From positions 1 to 8,364 of the forward strand of contig JAESRD010000255.1 in the NCBI GenBank assembly GCA_016764835.1: a stretch of DNA of 8,364 bases, in the 5' to 3' direction. Below the pieces are notes generated by a model. It did not search any database. It was not told the origin of the DNA and saw only the letters and a program-made list of their open reading frames with translations. Of this stretch, positions 6,430 to 8,364 are shown in pieces (the first letter of the stretch is position 1; every line of letters starts with the position of its first letter). This DNA is from Paracoccaceae bacterium. GTDB lineage: Bacteria; Pseudomonadota; Alphaproteobacteria; Rhodobacterales; Rhodobacteraceae. A program made the position numbers and the translations under genes.

Positions 6430-8279
6430 CGGCGGCCAAACAGTTTTTCGATGTCGGTCAGGCTGAGTGACACGTAAGTCGGGCGGCCATGGTTGCACTG
6501 GCCCGAGAGCGGCGTGGCCTCCATTTCGCGCAAAAGCGCGTTCATCTCTTCGGCCCGCATACGACGGCCAGAGCGGATAGAGCCGTGGCAGGCCACCCGC
6601 GATAGCACCGCATCTAGCCGCGAGGTCAGCGCCGCACCGCCCTCATCTCCCAGCTCGTCCATTTCATCCAAAATATCGATCAGCAGGGCTTTGGAATTGA
6701 CCTCACCGAGCAAAGCCGGGGTTTCGCGCACGGCAATCACACCGGAGCCAAACGGCTCAATCTTGAGGCCGAGCGCCAGCAGAGCATCGGCGGCGGCGAG
6801 CAGACGTTCAGCCCCCTCGCCCAGCTCGACAATATCGGGGATCAGCAGCGCTTGGACGGCAATGCCTGATGTGTCGCGCTGGCGTTTGAGCCGCTCATAG
6901 ACCAGCCGCTCATGGGCTGCATGTTGGTCGACGATGATCATGCCGGTCTCGGTCTGGGCGATAATGTAGTTCTCATGCAGCTGGGCGCGGGCGGCCCCCA
7001 GCGGCAGGCTGGTCAGGGGCGGCCCCTCTTCGGCCTCTTGCGAGCCCGCCTCGGTCTCGGTCTCGAACCGGGCCGATGGTTGGGACATTTCAGCAAAGGT
7101 CGCCTCGGCGAAACCGGGGGGCTGGTAGGCTGGGCCAGAATAGCCGCCTGCCCGGTCCATTTGGTAGACACGCGGGCCGGTTGGCTCTGGCTGCATTGCC
7201 CCGAGCACACCGTCGCCAACGGTTGATGACGCTCGGTGGCCCGCCTCGGCCAATGCATGGCGCAGCGCTGAGACGATGAGGCCGCGCACAATGCCCGGAT
7301 CACGAAAGCGCACCTCGGCTTTGGCCGGGTGGACGTTTACGTCAACCAAGCTCGGGTCGCAGGACACGAACAGCACCGCAGCCGGGTAGCGGCCTGAGGG
7401 CAGGACATCGCTATAAGCACCGCGCAGGGCGCCGATCAACAGCTTGTCTCGGACCGGGCGGTCATTGACGAACAGGTATTGCTGGGTGGATGAGCCGCGC
7501 GAATAGGTCGGCAAGGCGGCAAATCCGGTCAGGGTGAAGCCTTCACGTTCGGCCTCTATCGGCAGGGCGTTTTCGGTGAAATCACGGCCCAATATGCCGC
7601 GCAACCTGCCGCGCAGCGCATCAAACAGATCACCGGTTTGCGCATCGGCGCGAAACACCTGCCGCTCAGTGTCGCCAGACGCATCACGCAGCACGAAGCT
7701 GACATGCGGCGCGGCGATGGCCAGCCTGCGGATGACATCGCCGATTGCCTGCGCCTCGGCCCGATCAGAGCGGAGGAACTTGAGCCGGGCGGGCGTGGCG
7801 AAGAACAGATCGCGCAGCTCGACCACTGTGCCGGGCTGGGCGGCGGCGGGGCGGGTGGCTTCTGTTTTTCCACCGTTAACGCTGATCTGCGCGCCTTGGT
7901 TGCCTGCGCGGCTGGTAATTGTCAGGCGGCCAACGGCGCCGAGCGAGGGCAAAGCCTCACCACGAAATCCAAAGGAGCGGATATCCATCAGATCGCTGCC
8001 ATCGATCTTTGAGGTGGCGTGGCGGGCCAGAGCCAGCGCCAGATCATCTGCCTCCATACCGCAGCCATTATCAACCACGCGGATCAGGCTGCGCCCGCCA
8101 TCGGCAATGGTAATCTCGACCCGGTTTGCCCCGGCATCGAGCGCGTTTTCAACCAGTTCTTTAACCGCAGAAGCCGGGCGTTCAATAACTTCGCCCGCCG
8201 CGATACGGTTGATCGCGGTTTCATCGAGCTGCCGGATTACTGGGCGCGCATCGGATATGTTGGGGTGTGCGAGGGCCAT
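6426..8279 (-). CDS. mutL: DNA mismatch repair endonuclease MutL
   Basis: MutL couples mismatch recognition by MutS to strand incision. The 617-residue protein has the N-terminal GHKL ATPase with all key motifs: NRIAAGEV (24-31), KELVENALDAGA (40-51; Glu41 is the equivalent of the catalytic Glu29 of E. coli, Asn45 the metal ligand), DNGCGM (70-75), RHATSKI (86-92), GFRGEAL (104-110) and NVHPAK (315-320, with the conserved Lys320). A Pro/Glu-rich linker spans about 340-425. The C-terminal domain carries the endonuclease signature DQHA-x2-E-x4-E (451-462), ACH (563-565) and CNHGRP (595-600), so this is a nicking MutL as in bacteria without MutH. QALLIP (476-481) fits the sliding-clamp-binding motif. 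No in-frame alternative ATG, GTG or TTG precedes 8279 within the window, and no good ribosome binding site sits at normal distance; the start lies in a hairpin. It overlaps rmuC by four bases. Confidence 0.97.
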   Translation of the reverse strand: MALAHPNISDARPVIRQLDETAINRIAAGEVIERPASAVKELVENALDAGANRVEITIADGGRSLIRVVDNGCGMEADDLALALARHATSKIDGSDLMDIRSFGFRGEALPSLGAVGRLTITSRAGNQGAQISVNGGKTEATRPAAAQPGTVVELRDLFFATPARLKFLRSDRAEAQAIGDVIRRLAIAAPHVSFVLRDASGDTERQVFRADAQTGDLFDALRGRLRGILGRDFTENALPIEAEREGFTLTGFAALPTYSRGSSTQQYLFVNDRPVRDKLLIGALRGAYSDVLPSGRYPAAVLFVSCDPSLVDVNVHPAKAEVRFRDPGIVRGLIVSALRHALAEAGHRASSTVGDGVLGAMQPEPTGPRVYQMDRAGGYSGPAYQPPGFAEATFAEMSQPSARFETETEAGSQEAEEGPPLTSLPLGAARAQLHENYIIAQTETGMIIVDQHAAHERLVYERLKRQRDTSGIAVQALLIPDIVELGEGAERLLAAADALLALGLKIEPFGSGVIAVRETPALLGEVNSKALLIDILDEMDELGDEGGAALTSRLDAVLSRVACHGSIRSGRRMRAEEMNALLREMEATPLSGQCNHGRPTYVSLSLTDIEKLFGRR

Positions 8280-8296
8280 GCCGCTACTGGTAGCAT
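8237..8296 (-). CDS. Possible upstream mini-ORF overlapping the mutL start
   Basis: An ATG at 8296 opens a 19-codon frame ending in TAA at 8239-8237, in a different frame from mutL and running across the mutL start codon. It is preceded by the purine-rich CAGGCAGGG, a better though still imperfect ribosome binding site than anything in front of the mutL ATG. The peptide has no recognisable feature. It could be a coupling leader or pure chance. Confidence 0.2.
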   Translation of the reverse strand: MLPVAAWPSHTPTYPMRAQ

Positions 8297-8302
8297 GGCC
8301 CT
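8272..8302 (-). promoter_or_regulatory. Hairpin enclosing the mutL start codon
   Basis: AGGGCCATGC (8302-8293 on the minus strand) pairs perfectly with GCATGGCCCT (8281-8272) across an 11-base loop. The mutL ATG (8279-8277) lies in the 3' arm, so in the mRNA it would be base-paired. An alternative smaller stem, GCTAC with GTAGC at 8283-8287 and 8290-8294, competes with part of it. Control of mutL translation by this structure is inference. Confidence 0.45.
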
Positions 8303-8364
8303 GCCTGATTCTGCGAGCGAAACTGCGCGCGTGGTTTATTGGCCCGCGGTCAGCCCAACAGGCT

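Noticed and set aside
6430..6498. Longer rmuC start 23 codons upstream of the chosen ATG.
   Set aside because: It would lie inside the mutL coding region, add a Pro/Arg-rich, non-conserved N-terminus before the membrane segment, and ignore the ATGA junction.
8336..8364. Possible end of an upstream minus-strand gene: frames ending PVGLTAGQ (stop at 8338-8336) or SLLG (stop at 8352-8350).
   Set aside because: Only a few codons are in the window, so neither frame can be identified or preferred. An upstream gene in the same direction is plausible but not shown.

Overview
The window looks like chromosomal DNA of a Rhodobacterales-type alphaproteobacterium (roseobacter/Paracoccaceae group). The basis is the moderately high GC of the coding DNA, the character of the MutL and RmuC proteins, and the presence of a DUF3775 protein. 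The assignment to order is inference from protein character; no 16S or other direct marker is present. No mobile element, CRISPR array, tRNA or rRNA was seen.

Layout from left to right. A plus-strand gene (128-1417) encodes a secreted protein built of three related beta-rich, Asp-rich repeats that resemble PPC-type domains. It converges on a minus-strand gene (1497-3155) for a periplasmic protein with a caspase-fold-like N-terminus that lacks the catalytic residues, three 40-residue helical repeats and two peptidoglycan-binding domains. A very strong bidirectional hairpin terminator lies between the two. Next comes an AT-richer stretch with one minus-strand gene of the DUF1963 (YwqG-like) family (3435-4172), which looks like an accessory insertion. 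The rest is a co-directional minus-strand block, read right to left: mutL (8279 to 6426), rmuC (6429 to 5227), a small lipoprotein (5170 to 4754) and a DUF3775 protein (4681 to 4352).

How the genes work together. mutL and rmuC overlap by four bases (ATGA), so they are probably translated in a coupled way; both act in genome maintenance. MutL carries the complete metal-dependent endonuclease signature, as expected for a lineage without MutH-directed repair. The lipoprotein and the DUF3775 protein follow in the same direction and may be co-transcribed, but nothing in their sequences ties them to DNA repair. The two secreted proteins at the left are envelope proteins of unknown purpose.

I do not see a clear new multi-gene system. 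The points most worth a second look are the cysteine-free pseudo-caspase/peptidoglycan-binding protein, the mutL start codon buried in a perfect hairpin with an overlapping upstream mini-ORF, the three-repeat secreted protein whose last repeat has lost its cysteine pair, and the low-GC DUF1963 gene.
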